Positions 21,584-31,637 of a stretch of 64,000 nucleotides of DNA are shown piece by piece (the stretch's first letter is position 1; every line of letters starts with the position of its first letter). A model generated the notes under the pieces. The model did not search any database. It was not told the origin of the DNA and worked only from the letters and a program-made list of their open reading frames with translations. A program made the translations under genes and the position numbers. This stretch comes from Capronia americana (taxonomy: Eukaryota; Ascomycota; Eurotiomycetes; Chaetothyriales; Herpotrichiellaceae), in assembly GCA_016110215.1 (NCBI GenBank), contig JADWQD010000020.1, positions 186,001 to 250,000 on the forward strand, read 5' to 3'.

Positions 21584-22718
21584 TAAATACTACCACGAGG
21601 TAACTATGTAAGCAGTAACGTCCCCGCCCTCCTGGACATTACGGTCTGCACTTATCCTACGGCTTACTCTGATTTTCCTTTTTGCTTTTGGCGACCGGGG
21701 CAGGCAGGGCATGTTGAGCTTGCACTGCAGCAGCAGCAGCCGCTCTCTGTACATAGCTCACGTGAGGATCGGCGGGCGGTGAACTGCCGCACACGAACTA
21801 TTCTCACTCACGGGCGTGGGACTATCCTATTTGGAAGAAAGGGCGAAGCAGAGCTGCTAGACAGCTTCTGCTGACGATAGATGAGATTAGCTCCCAGGGA
21901 GAGAAGAGAGAAAGAGACAGAGCAAGGCCATCGCTTCAGCCGGTCGGATTACGATTACAGGTGACCATTGTATCACGTTCTTATGGTTGCGCGGTGTGTG
22001 GACGAGTAAGACTGAACGGTCGGCTCAGGAGTGGACTTTTCTTTTTTTCCCTTGTTCAGCAATAGGGCCGGCCAGTTCTAGTATCCTAGATGCCAAGGTT
22101 TGGCTGGTGCTGTTCCCTCTGATAACAACACGAGCAATGTCGAATTGTAGAGTGTGGAAGTGTGAAGTGTCAACTGTCATAGCAGTGACTTGAACCTCGT
22201 ACTCGCTCTCTCTCAATGTATGGATGACTGCTGCAGGCCCTGGCCGCGAGTGGTAATTACGAGTGGGAATTACGCCAAGTGTACCCCGTAGCCAGCAAGG
22301 GACCGAGTCGTCTAAGCACGAATAAGCCTCGCTACGGCGTTGATTGGCGTTGCTTCAGGGTGCGCCCCGCAGCATAACCCGTTAAGGTTGGGCCAATGGG
22401 CGGTACTGTCTATGCGGAGATGACCACCGCCTGCCACCGACAGCCAGGAACCAGAGGCCAGCGAGCAACTCAATCTCGAACTGCAAACACTCGACATCAA
22501 AGCGCATGTTATGGTACCTTTTTGTATCAATTGATTCTCTGTTCGATACCCAATGGATATCCGAGTTCGACTCTGATGCCGATGGAAAATGCCGGTCTTA
22601 TCATTCATTACCCTTGAACGGTCCCGTCCGCCCTGTCCCTTTTGACCCGAAAATGCTGGCGCTAAAGACGTGATTACAATGGCCCCTGCCCCCGGCCGTC
22701 CATTTTGGTGTTGGTTGC

Positions 22719-24115
22719 TTACATGCCCCGTCCTCGTCCGCGCATACCACCGGCCGCGCCTCCTCTCATACCCATGGCGCCGCCGCGTCCCATGGCGCCT
22801 CCGCGGCCAGCCATGCCTCCTCGAGCGCCCATGGCGCCGCCGCGTGCTCCGCCAGCGGCTCCGCCGCCTGGAGCTTGTGGACCCAGTCCGGCTGGATTCA
22901 TGGCCACTATCGTCACTCGTTAGCTCTGGATAGTAGTGTGCGCCCACGCAAGGGCAAAAACTTACTAGGTTCGGCATCCTTGAGCAGCGACGACCGCTCG
23001 ATCGTGTCGCCGTTGGCCTGGAACGATTGCGCGCCCGACGTGCCTGCCGTGTCGTCGGGGTTGACCTTGACGCGGACGCTGCTGATCTCGACGTGCGTCT
23101 TGACGATGCCGATGAAGAAGCCGATCGTGGAGATGACGGCCAGCCAGTGCAGCGCGAGCGCGCTCGTGCCTTTGGTGACCTGGAAGATGCCGGGCTCCTG
23201 CTTGTTGTGACTCGTCGCCAGCTGCACGGCGGCAAACATTTGCGAATTCGACACCGCTGCTGCGAAGCTGAACACAATGCTGGCGCCGATCAGGACGATC
23301 ATGACCTGCGACCATCTCCGTTAGCATCTATCGACGACATGGAAAAGCGCCAATGACAAACAACACCGAGCTGCTCCCCTTGAGTCGTGACTTACCAGAC
23401 GCATGATGTCGAGTCGGCGGTTTCGTTGGGACTGTCTCCACGAAGACGCTGGGCCGACCCACGGCTTGTTCAACGCACCGTAAATGATATACATGACAAC
23501 GCCGAGGGCGAGGAACATGCCGGGGATGGCGGGGAAGACGATGAAGACGTCATTTTGCAGTGACGAGGCAACGTCGTACAGGACGGTGTTCAGGGTGGCG
23601 TTGGCGGGCAGCAGCTCGAAATCCTGCTTGTTGTTGTTACCGGTGGACAAGTACCGGATGTTTGAATCGTGGTCCTTGCCAACGGTGATGGCACAGTGCT
23701 CGGGACCGTCCGAGAGCGAGCAGCACATGGCCGTGTAGCCGATGCGAAGCCGCGTCGTCGCATACCCATCCGCCGAATTGAACTGTAACAGATAGTACCC
23801 CGACGTCCCACTCCCCGCGCCTTGAGCGCCCGGGACATCTCCGAGAATGACAAGACCTGGACACGAGGTGGAGGATTAGCACAGCTTGGATTTCAGGACA
23901 TGAGAGACCACTTACTCTGGAACAAGATGGCGAGAGCGCCCAAAACGTATACAAAAAGCCGGAGCCAAACGCTGTCTGTCACTCGATGGTCAGCAAGCTG
24001 CTTGGGAACGGAGACGGCTGGTCCGAAAAAAAAACCACATACCAGCTATGTGCTTCTGCCAATACTGTGAAATGCCCGAGCCCATCCCCTGGCCCATACT
24101 CGACATGGCATTCAT
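22719..24115 (-). CDS. Fig1-like four-TM protein with RGG-type C-terminal tail
   Basis: There are five exons: 24115..24043, 23975..23916, 23856..23396, 23305..22966 and 22906..22719. Phases are consistent, giving 373 residues. TM1 is in exon 2. An extracellular loop carries L-R-I-G-Y followed by C-C-S-L-S-D-G-P-E-H-C, and TM2 (F-P-A-I-P-G-M-F-L-A-L-G-V-V), TM3 and TM4 follow. This resembles the Fig1 family, claudin-like proteins needed for calcium influx and cell fusion in mating. The last exon is odd: about 50 residues built from R-G-G, G-A-M-G-R and G-G-M-R units, ending RGRGRGM. Such RGG tails are typical of RNA-binding or condensate proteins, not of Fig1. The tail follows TM4 after ~35 residues and would be cytosolic. 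Family call moderate; gene model firm. Confidence 0.75.
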
Positions 24116-25877
24116 CTTGAGGGAGTGTGTGTGTTGCGTGAACGACTAAACAGAAGTAGGAAAAAGGAAGGTGGTGGTTTTGACAAGCAGCAAGAGCTAG
24201 GAAGTGTGATAAGGATCGACACACAAATATTTCTTGATATTTGCTAACGAGTGAATGTTTGCATGGAGCAGAGAAATCATGCGGGCAGGAATCTGCCAGC
24301 CATAGTTTTATTCTGATCCCGCAGATGTAGTGGAGGGGGGCTGCTGTGCCTGCTCGAGGGCTGAGCCAAGCCAATTTTAGCACCCGATTACTGTAGGGAG
24401 AGAGATCAAGGCTCACGTGTGGAGAGAGGGCGGGAGCACAGCTACTGTTCGGATGGCCGCTCGTCGGCAGCTCTCGAGGCCGTCAGACGAGGCTGTTCAT
24501 ATGCTAATTTGGGGGTGCCTGGTACAGTAGTGGTATACTAGCAGCTGCGCGTGGCGGCTGTAAGGCAAGGCTGGCTGTTTATCCCACCACCCCCTCCCCC
24601 CCACATCAGCAATAAGAGCAAACGAAGGTAGTAATTGATTGATCCTGGCATTGCATGTCGGAGGCCGTATCTACAGTAGTAGTACCGCCCGTACTCACCC
24701 TGTCCATTACTCATCGGACAAGGGGAGCTTCGACCTGCTGGGAGCTGGGGTCGACAGGCCCGATACATTTCGGGTGTGTTTTTACATCAGCAACCGCTAA
24801 GGGAGAAACAGGCATCGTCTGACGGGGACCTGTTCCTATGTTCGAAACCCAGGCGTCCTGTACCTCTTCCTCGTCGAGGTTACCACGGCTTTTCCTCTGT
24901 CGCCATCCTCAATCTCGACGGGAAATGCCGACTCCGCGTACAACCAATCATCACGTCTATTCCACACAGGACACGGAGCGACCTCTGCCCGGCCAGTCAT
25001 AACTTTGTACTCGGCTGTCTCGCACGATTGGGACGACACTCTCCGTCTGGCAAGCTGAATTTAAGCACTCTCATCTTACGGACGGAAGGGCGTTGGCATT
25101 TGCGGAAGCGTACTGTATCTGACGGTCAATTTGAGGACCTGGTCTCCATCCCCGGAATCTCGGGTGCGAAGCTTTTGAAGGATGCTGGGCCTGTGGACGA
25201 ACCGAGGCCAAGCTTTATCTTCGTGAGATGATGCTATCTTCCTAGACGGTCTCTTGGGAGACGAGTGGACAACTCTCTATTTCATTTCGATGGTCGAGAG
25301 TGAGCCCGGATTAGCCATACAGTGCTCAGCTGCTTGGACACGAAGCAAGCGTGAATCTTGTTGATTGAGGGTCTCGAGGCATTCCAGCCGCAGAGTCACC
25401 ATCCGGCCGTTCACCTCAAGATGCCTTATCCTGATGAGTAGTCGAGATAGACTTAAATCCTCCGGGAAGAGAACATCTGTGAACTCCTTCGCCGGTGTTG
25501 CTTGTTGCTGCTTGATGACACCAGAGTCTGATCCTCCTCGCCGTCCACAAGGATCTTAGCTGCTAGGATTCCGAGTCTGCAGGGCCTAGGATCCCCCTTT
25601 CGGCGCCGGATTCCGGAATCTCGAGACAGGTGCTGAAGCCAAGAAGTAGCCGTCGCTTAGGATACGAGAAGGAAGCATCAACGGATTATGCAACAACCGG
25701 AATGCATTAGAACGACCGACAATGTACGGAAATATCAAGAAGTCCAAGATTCCTATGCTCCGTCTTCCAAGGGGACAGCACCCTGCAAGACCGTCACAGT
25801 AGACACCTTTCCAGCAGTCATTGGACGCGGTCTCAGAATTCCAAACCCGGCTCGATATACGTCTGAGGGCAAGCAAA
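24116..25877. other. intergenic between two minus-strand genes
   Basis: It holds the promoter of the Fig1-like gene and the 3' flank of the His/Asp-rich gene. A plus-strand frame at 24776-25231 (151 codons) has no recognisable features and I do not call it. No repeats of note. Confidence 0.4.
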
Positions 25878-26504
25878 TTACATGCATTCGTCTTCCTGTT
25901 GGTGGCAGTCGTCGCCGCCCGAGCTGCCGCCGTGGTGGTCATCATGGCCGCCACCATGGCCGCCGCCCCAACCGCCATGGCCCCCTGAATGGCCGCCCAT
26001 CCCATCGTGGCCGCCATGCTCGTCGTGACCGCTGTGATCGTCGTGGCCGCCGTGGCCGCCGTGTTGATCCCAGTCGTGGCCTCCACTGCCATCGTGATCT
26101 GCGTGTCGAGAGTCAATAACTATTCATGCAATGTGCGATGAATGGGTGTCGCCAATCGTCATCGACGGGCGATGTTGTGCGGAAAACGTACCTCCACCTG
26201 AATGCGACTGAGAGTGGTCGCCGTAGCTTCCGTGAGACTGGCTATGGTCGCTTCCATCCCACGATCCATCATGGCTGCCGTCGTGATGACCCTCGGAGCC
26301 GTCCTTGTGGTGGTGCTGGCCCGACCCGTCGTCCTCGCAATCATAGTCTTCTGATCCGTCGTATTGGCCGTCATCGTGGCAGTCGTCACCGCTGCTGCCG
26401 TCGTGATGGAACAGGTCCTCGACCGCATCTGCCACGTCGTGGATACCGTGTACGATGTGGTCGAAGCCGTGCTCGGCCTCTTCGGCGGCGTGTTCGAAAA
26501 CCAT
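25878..26504 (-). CDS. His/Asp/Gly-rich low-complexity acidic protein
   Basis: There are two exons, 26504..26192 and 26098..25878, with a 93-nt phase-1 intron, giving 177 residues. The first ~35 residues (MVFEHAAEEAEHGFDHIVHG and on) look like a short amphipathic helix. The rest is almost wholly His, Asp, Gly and Ser: D-H-S-Q-S-H-G-S, H-H-K-D-G-S, then G-G-H-D-D-H, G-H-G-G-H-D and G-G-H-G-G-G-H. It ends with a short Cys-containing tail. Only a few Cys are present. The His/Asp density suggests metal (Zn, Ni, Cu) binding, but there is no defined site and this is inference. A TATA-like GGAATATAAGGA lies about 200 bp upstream, nearly the same as at the Gly/Gln/His-rich gene. I do not recognise a family. 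Confidence 0.75.
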
Positions 26505-27940
26505 TTTGAAGGAGTGGGGGTATTGAAGAGTGGGAAACCTTGTGTGGAGAAGGCTGCTGGGTGGTGGATATGCTGGTAGGTATGTAGGCTCTCTGACTGA
26601 ATTAAAAGGAAGGTCAGGAGAGAATGATGATGATGCTGGTGCCGGCTGCGTTGTTGTTCTGGGTCTGTTGGTTCTGCTCTTGGCTAAATCCCAAGATCTT
26701 GGCTCCTTATATTCCTGGTGAATAGATTCCAACGCGCAAAAATAGCATCTAGTTTACTTCTTCTTGCTGGAGGCTGAGCACGATTGTCCAGATGTAGATG
26801 GAGACCTGAGCCTGAAGGGGAAGCAGACCTATGTGGTTGGGGGGGCGGTCTGCAATAGGCTCAGCCGCCGATCTTCACCACTGCGAAGCTGAGACTGACT
26901 CGACCAGAGGCAAACTGACTGACGAGAATAGCCAAAAGCGCTGCATAGTAGTACAGGCACCCAATTCGGTCGATTCGGCCCGCGAAGTCGACCGCAATTT
27001 GGGCCAGGCCAGAGTCAGAAAAATCTACAGATACGGAAGGGGAAGGGAAGGGACGCCAGAACACTCTCGGCTTACCCCCTCCATCCCTTACCTGGCCGAG
27101 GCGCCTAAACTGGAGCTATAGCTCAGTCCTGCACGTATTAGATGCGACATAGCCACCTCGGAGGGCGGGGTTTGCCTTGTAAGAGTAGCGCCGCTATAGG
27201 TACCTGGTACCCATGTACACAGTATGCTATATGGAAAGGGGCTGAAGCCTCTAGCGCGCTAAGCGTCTGGTTTCCCACCAATCAGAGAGCTAGCGTGTTT
27301 CGTGAAAAGACCGTCATAACTGTATTTTACAAGCTTTTCTTGGGTCTCCTGCTAACCGGAAACGAGCGGCCTGCTTATTCCCACCACCCCATGCGTACGA
27401 GGTGGATTACGAGGGCCACGCCCGAGGCAAAGTGGGTGGCCAATGCAAGTCGTGGGTACGTCCTTCCGTGAGATACACAAAGGCTTTTCGACCCGGGAAG
27501 TAAGACGGGCGTGGTTGGAGGACACTGGTTCGACCACCTTTGGCATTGATGTCGCCGTTACAGCCTCCGTCGTCTCCGATGACCAGGAATAGCACCAAGC
27601 TCGACCGTACACAATATCTCAGCATGAGCCCCCTGGAGCAGCCCAGATTATTTGCGTCGCTTTGCGAGCACCACTCGCTAAACCCCCCGCCAGATTTGGG
27701 ATGCGGCGAGGAAGCGTCATGCTGGGTAGTAGAATCCAAAGAACCGGTCTGCGTTACGAGAGTCCGGTGATTCGGACCGTAGACAGGGCTCGAAGGCGTA
27801 GACACCCATCCAACTCCCCTGTCTAGTATAAAGGACTACGAGAAAACCATCCAATCTACTTGAAGACCACACTGTACAAGCAGCCTTTGATCTCTCCCAC
27901 TTCCTTTCTGTAACACCCCATTCCATCCCATCACTGCAAT
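26505..27940. promoter_or_regulatory. divergent promoter region
   Basis: 1.4 kb between the His/Asp-rich gene (minus) and the Asp/Pro-rich repeat gene (plus). TATA-like elements lie near 26704-26715 (minus) and 27827-27832 (plus, TATAAA, about 110 bp before the ATG). A 132-codon minus frame at 27407-27805 overlaps the plus-strand TATA and is not called. Confidence 0.5.
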
Positions 27941-29140
27941 ATGGCAAGACTCAAGCTAGGGAAGATCGGTGGCGGCGGCCACAAGTCGACACCCGCCTCC
28001 AAACCACATTCAGAGCCAGCAGCAACCCACGCGCCGCCTCAAGAGCATCACGCGTCCACTCCTGCTCCTCACAACCCGGCAGGAGGCGAGAATAACACAC
28101 ACCCCAACCAACCTGCCGCCGCGCATCCCAGCAACACACCGCAGAAAAGTGACTCAAACTCTCTCGACAGCGGTTTCTTCTCCGACGACCATCCTGCGCA
28201 TACCAACCCGTCTGGCCCTGCAAGCACAGGTTCCAAACCCCCAGCTGGAGCAGCGGCACCAAACAAAGCCGACTCGGACCCCTTAGACAGTGGTATCTTT
28301 GCCGATGACCATCCTAGCACCGCACCCGCAACTGGAGGAGCCGCACCGAACAAAACCAACTCGGACCCCTTCGGCGGTGGTATCTTCGCTGATGACCACC
28401 CTTCGCATCCAGCAGGTAACACTGGCGCAGAGAACAAGCCCTTCCAGGGCGGCTTTTCCAACGATATGCCCTCTTACCAGCAACAGCCGAGCGAGACAAG
28501 TAGCCGCCTGGGAGACATTGGCTGGAATGTTGCGGGGACTGCTGCTGACAGCGTCGTCCAAGACGGCATTGGTCTTGGCCAGTATGCCCTTGAGAACCGA
28601 ATGGATCAGGCACAATGGGCAGCCGCGCCAACAACCGAACAGCCTGAGCCAGCAACGGAAGGTGCACCTGATGGAGAGGACCCAGAAGATAACGGAGACT
28701 ACCAGGACGATGACGGAGACTACCTGGAGGACGACGGAGAATTCCCAGAGGATGTCGAGCAGGACCCAGAGGACGATGGTGCACAGTATCAAGACGACGG
28801 CACCTACTCGCAGGGGCCCACCAGCGACTACACAGCCCAACCCAGCACCGAAGGTTCTTACCCTCAGTCGTATGTCGCCGGCTCGACCGCTGCAGGTTCT
28901 CAGGCCCCGTCGTCTTTCGATGCTTATAACAGCCAGTTTTACGAAGACCAGCCAGTCGGTGGTGCAGAGGATGAGGAGGCGGGTGAAGACTACTACGATG
29001 ACGAGGATGAAGAGCCTCCATATGACTCTACCATGTCTGCAGCGGCTTCCCCTGGGGCAGCACCGGGAGCAATGGCCGCCGGATCACCGCTTTTCTCACA
29101 TCTACCCGCGGGCGCCAGAATTGGGACTGTCATACGGTAA
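27941..29140 (+). CDS. disordered acidic protein with SD..SGIFADDHP repeats
   Basis: A single exon of 399 residues; ATG at 27941, with a TATAAA about 110 bp upstream. I do not recognise the family. The N-terminus is basic and Gly/Lys-rich (M-A-R-L-K-L-G-K-I-G-G-G-G-H-K), followed by a Pro/His/Ala-rich linker. Three clear repeats of S-D-(P/S)-L-D-S-G-I-F-A-D-D-H-P and a decayed fourth (K-P-F-Q-G-G-F-S-N-D-M-P) are spaced about 35-40 residues apart. A short ordered-looking segment (L-G-D-I-G-W-N-V-A-G-T-A-A-D-S-V-V-Q-D) comes next, then a long Asp/Glu/Tyr-rich tract with D-G-D-Y and E-D-D-G units. It ends in Ala/Gly. No Cys. The conserved repeat with variable spacers resembles short binding motifs presented on a flexible chain; the partner is unknown. 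Confidence 0.8.
   Translation: MARLKLGKIGGGGHKSTPASKPHSEPAATHAPPQEHHASTPAPHNPAGGENNTHPNQPAAAHPSNTPQKSDSNSLDSGFFSDDHPAHTNPSGPASTGSKPPAGAAAPNKADSDPLDSGIFADDHPSTAPATGGAAPNKTNSDPFGGGIFADDHPSHPAGNTGAENKPFQGGFSNDMPSYQQQPSETSSRLGDIGWNVAGTAADSVVQDGIGLGQYALENRMDQAQWAAAPTTEQPEPATEGAPDGEDPEDNGDYQDDDGDYLEDDGEFPEDVEQDPEDDGAQYQDDGTYSQGPTSDYTAQPSTEGSYPQSYVAGSTAAGSQAPSSFDAYNSQFYEDQPVGGAEDEEAGEDYYDDEDEEPPYDSTMSAAASPGAAPGAMAAGSPLFSHLPAGARIGTVIR
28145..28480 (+). repeat. in-frame degenerate repeats, four units
   Basis: Coding repeats of about 105-120 bp whose core encodes S-G-I-F-A-D-D-H-P-S or close variants. The cores are far better conserved than the spacers. Confidence 0.7.
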
Positions 29141-29827
29141 CTTCTGCTGATGGTCTGCCGTTCCCGGGCCATAATCATGGGAGTGGGATATCGTTGAGCA
29201 GGGCGTTGGAGTTTTGTGCATTGTGGCATTTCGGAGCCGAGTTTCATGCTGCTTCCAGGCGCCGCAACGACATCATGGATGACCATAGAATGATCACGTA
29301 CCAAACTATTCTCCAATAGCGCAATCGCTAACCAACCTGTGGAGCTCGAAGATGCGTAATTCCCTTCCAGCTAAATGTCGGCGTATTCGGTTCACGTCGG
29401 TATCGTCCGAAGCTGACCTCAGCCAAGAGACTTGCGTGCTGCATTTGCAGCGATCTGAACATAAGCACATGAAACGTTCGAGACAGTCAAATGGTTCGTT
29501 GGAGACAAGAGGTGAGCACTCCAGCAGGACACTTGAAGGTGTCGGAATGAAATATAGGGAAGATAATGTGTCCAGACCGTCCTGGTAAGGCCTTGTTCTT
29601 TCCCACATGAAGCATGCCAGTGACTTCATATCCGCGAGTCTTTCGGTCAGGCATGCAACAGTGGTCCACACCACGTCACCATGTTGTACCACAAGGCGCC
29701 CGATGGACGGCGAGCCTGATATGGGCAGGAGAATATAACCACTGCCCAGAAGATGAAGGTTATGAAACGCAGCTTCCGTTAATTCCATCCTGTTCAGTGT
29801 GCTAGGAACAGTGCGGAAGAAGGAGAA
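29141..29827. promoter_or_regulatory. intergenic, upstream of the second FAD monooxygenase
   Basis: 687 bp between two plus-strand genes. A minus-strand open frame covers most of it (29306-29923; first ATG clear of the monooxygenase at 29788, 161 codons). Its composition is not absurd, but nothing in it is recognisable. Confidence 0.35.
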
Positions 29828-31362
29828 ATGAATCCAACTATTTCTACAGACAATCCCGTTCTCATCATCGGTGGAGGTATATATCGTGCCCGAGAGGAAA
29901 TCAGTCACGTTCTGACTGCCCATTTGATAGGGAACTGCGGACTCGCAATCGCCTCTGGCCTGGAGAAGGTGAGCGGTTGGGATGATGGACAGGAGTTATG
30001 CAGCTAAGAGCCGGCAGGCTGGGGTTCCATATGTGTTATTCGAGCGCGACGCAGAAGATGACTTCCTTAACAAGACTCGTGACTGGGGTGAGCGAAGGCG
30101 CACATTGACCTAACGCAAGTTGCTGATGGAGCGATCATAGGAATGCTCCTTCACTGGGGCGATGAGTACCTGAAGAAGGTCTTGCCGGGCAGTCTCGCGA
30201 CTCGTCTCCGGGAGGCGACGGTCGACCCTCACTACGACTGGAGAGAAAATGAAGCATTCCCACACCTCGACGCCGATACGGGACAGATCGTACGCTATGT
30301 ACAGATGCCAGTCATCACTCGAGTCTCCCGGAAACGGCTGCGGAAGTTCTTGACCCAAAATCAAAAGTTGAACATAAAGGTTGAGCGGGATGTTACTTGT
30401 CTTGGGAGACGTTGCTGACGAGCTGGCGTGTAGTGCAACAAGCGTCTGCGATGCATCGACCTGGGACCGTCGGGCCAGCTAGCGGTTGAGTTTGAGGATG
30501 GTTCCCGTGCCTGTGGTGCCTGCATAATAGGCAGTGATGGCTCCAGATCTCGAGTGCGAGAGTACCTGTGTGGAGAAAAAGGCAGCCTTGTCGATACTGG
30601 TCTGACTCTTATCAACCATGTCGCCAAGTATGATGCGGAACAAGCGGTCTTCTTGCGCATGCATCATCCCATTGTGAAGCTTGCATTCTCCGACCGAGGA
30701 GAGATCACCCTCCTTGCAGGTACGTATCAGGTAGGATGGTGCATGTCAAAGACTAACATGTTACTCTTGTCTCGCAGTGGTTGACGCTTCCGACAAAGAG
30801 CACCCTCAAAATTGGGCATTTCAAGTATTCTTCTCGTGGAGTGGCCCTCCGTACGTGACCGACTTCAATAGCCCAAGGGAGAGGCTGCATTTCTTGCGGG
30901 AGAACGTCTCGCGTTTCTGTGAGCCCTGGAGGACTGCCGTGCTGGCCCTGAAAGACGACGAGATAGTCCCTGTCGATCGTGGAGCGCAATTCAGTCCCTT
31001 TCGCTGGGACAACAGAGATGGCAGGATCACACTAGCTGGCGATGCAGCGCATGCGATGCTCCCACGTAAGACTGTCCCCGTCCAGATACCATCAGAACTA
31101 ACCATGCGATAACGTTCTAGATAGAGGCCAGGGACTGAACAACGCAATGAAGGACGCCAGCGAAATTGTCGACGCATTGACCGCCGTGTACGTTGGAAAG
31201 AAATGTCTCAATGATGCCATCGACGCTTATGAGGCTGAAATGATACCACGAGGCGCAACGGAGGTCGGTCTGTCGTCCGAACTTGCTCATAAGAGGGTCA
31301 ATGCCAAATTCGAAGACGATATTGTACGGATGGGTTGGGATAAGCCCGAGTTGAAACTTTGA
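29828..31362 (+). CDS. FAD-dependent monooxygenase
   Basis: There are seven exons: 29828..29876, 29931..29968, 30018..30087, 30141..30379, 30434..30719, 30778..31065 and 31121..31362. Phases agree at all six introns, giving 403 residues. One donor is GTTGAG, which is uncommon. The FAD-binding motif G-G-G-N-C-G-L-A (from residue 15) is split by intron 1. A G-S-D-G-S-R-S-R-V-R motif and the C-terminal G-D-A-A-H-A-M-L-P-H-R-G-Q-G-L-N-N-A are intact, so all three family signatures are present. It resembles fungal salicylate-hydroxylase/zeaxanthin-epoxidase-like enzymes often found in small metabolite clusters. The substrate is unknown. An alpha/beta hydrolase follows 275 bp downstream on the same strand and a Zn2Cys6 regulator lies beyond it. 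Confidence 0.9.
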
Positions 31363-31637
31363 ACGTCGTTTGGACTAGTTTCAGTTCTTCCCATATGTCT
31401 CCGAACAATCTTCTCACTTCAATATTCAATTGGTCGTCAACGTGATACATTCCGGACGATTTGAATTCAGCCGATGCGATAAGTTGACATGTGATAATGG
31501 TTCTTGACACCGGAAAACCCGATCTTTGGAGAATGTCTGCGCATCATCCGGCGGTGGGGTTGGTGGAGACCAGTCCGGCTGGAGGCAAGGGTCTCGGTAG
31601 GTGATCGCAATGAAGTGCCGTCCAGGGCGAGTCTGAC

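Larger units (their letters stand above)
20394..22718. other. 2.3-kb gene-free region with repeats
   Basis: Convergent 3' flanks of the SUR7-like gene (plus) and the Fig1-like gene (minus). It contains a GCCATT hexanucleotide repeat (20581-20628), a GTAC-dense segment (21381-21583) and a short GCA run near 21727-21740. No credible gene; the open frames are short and biased. Confidence 0.6.

Noticed and set aside
24776..25231. 151-codon plus-strand open frame
   Set aside because: Arg/Ser/Pro/Leu-rich, no motif or signal, no sensible splice partner. It looks like chance openness in a GC-rich region.
29306..29923. 205-codon minus-strand open frame upstream of the second FAD monooxygenase
   Set aside because: It overlaps the monooxygenase first exon unless started at 29788. 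The composition is not absurd, but nothing is recognisable and it sits where that gene's promoter must be.
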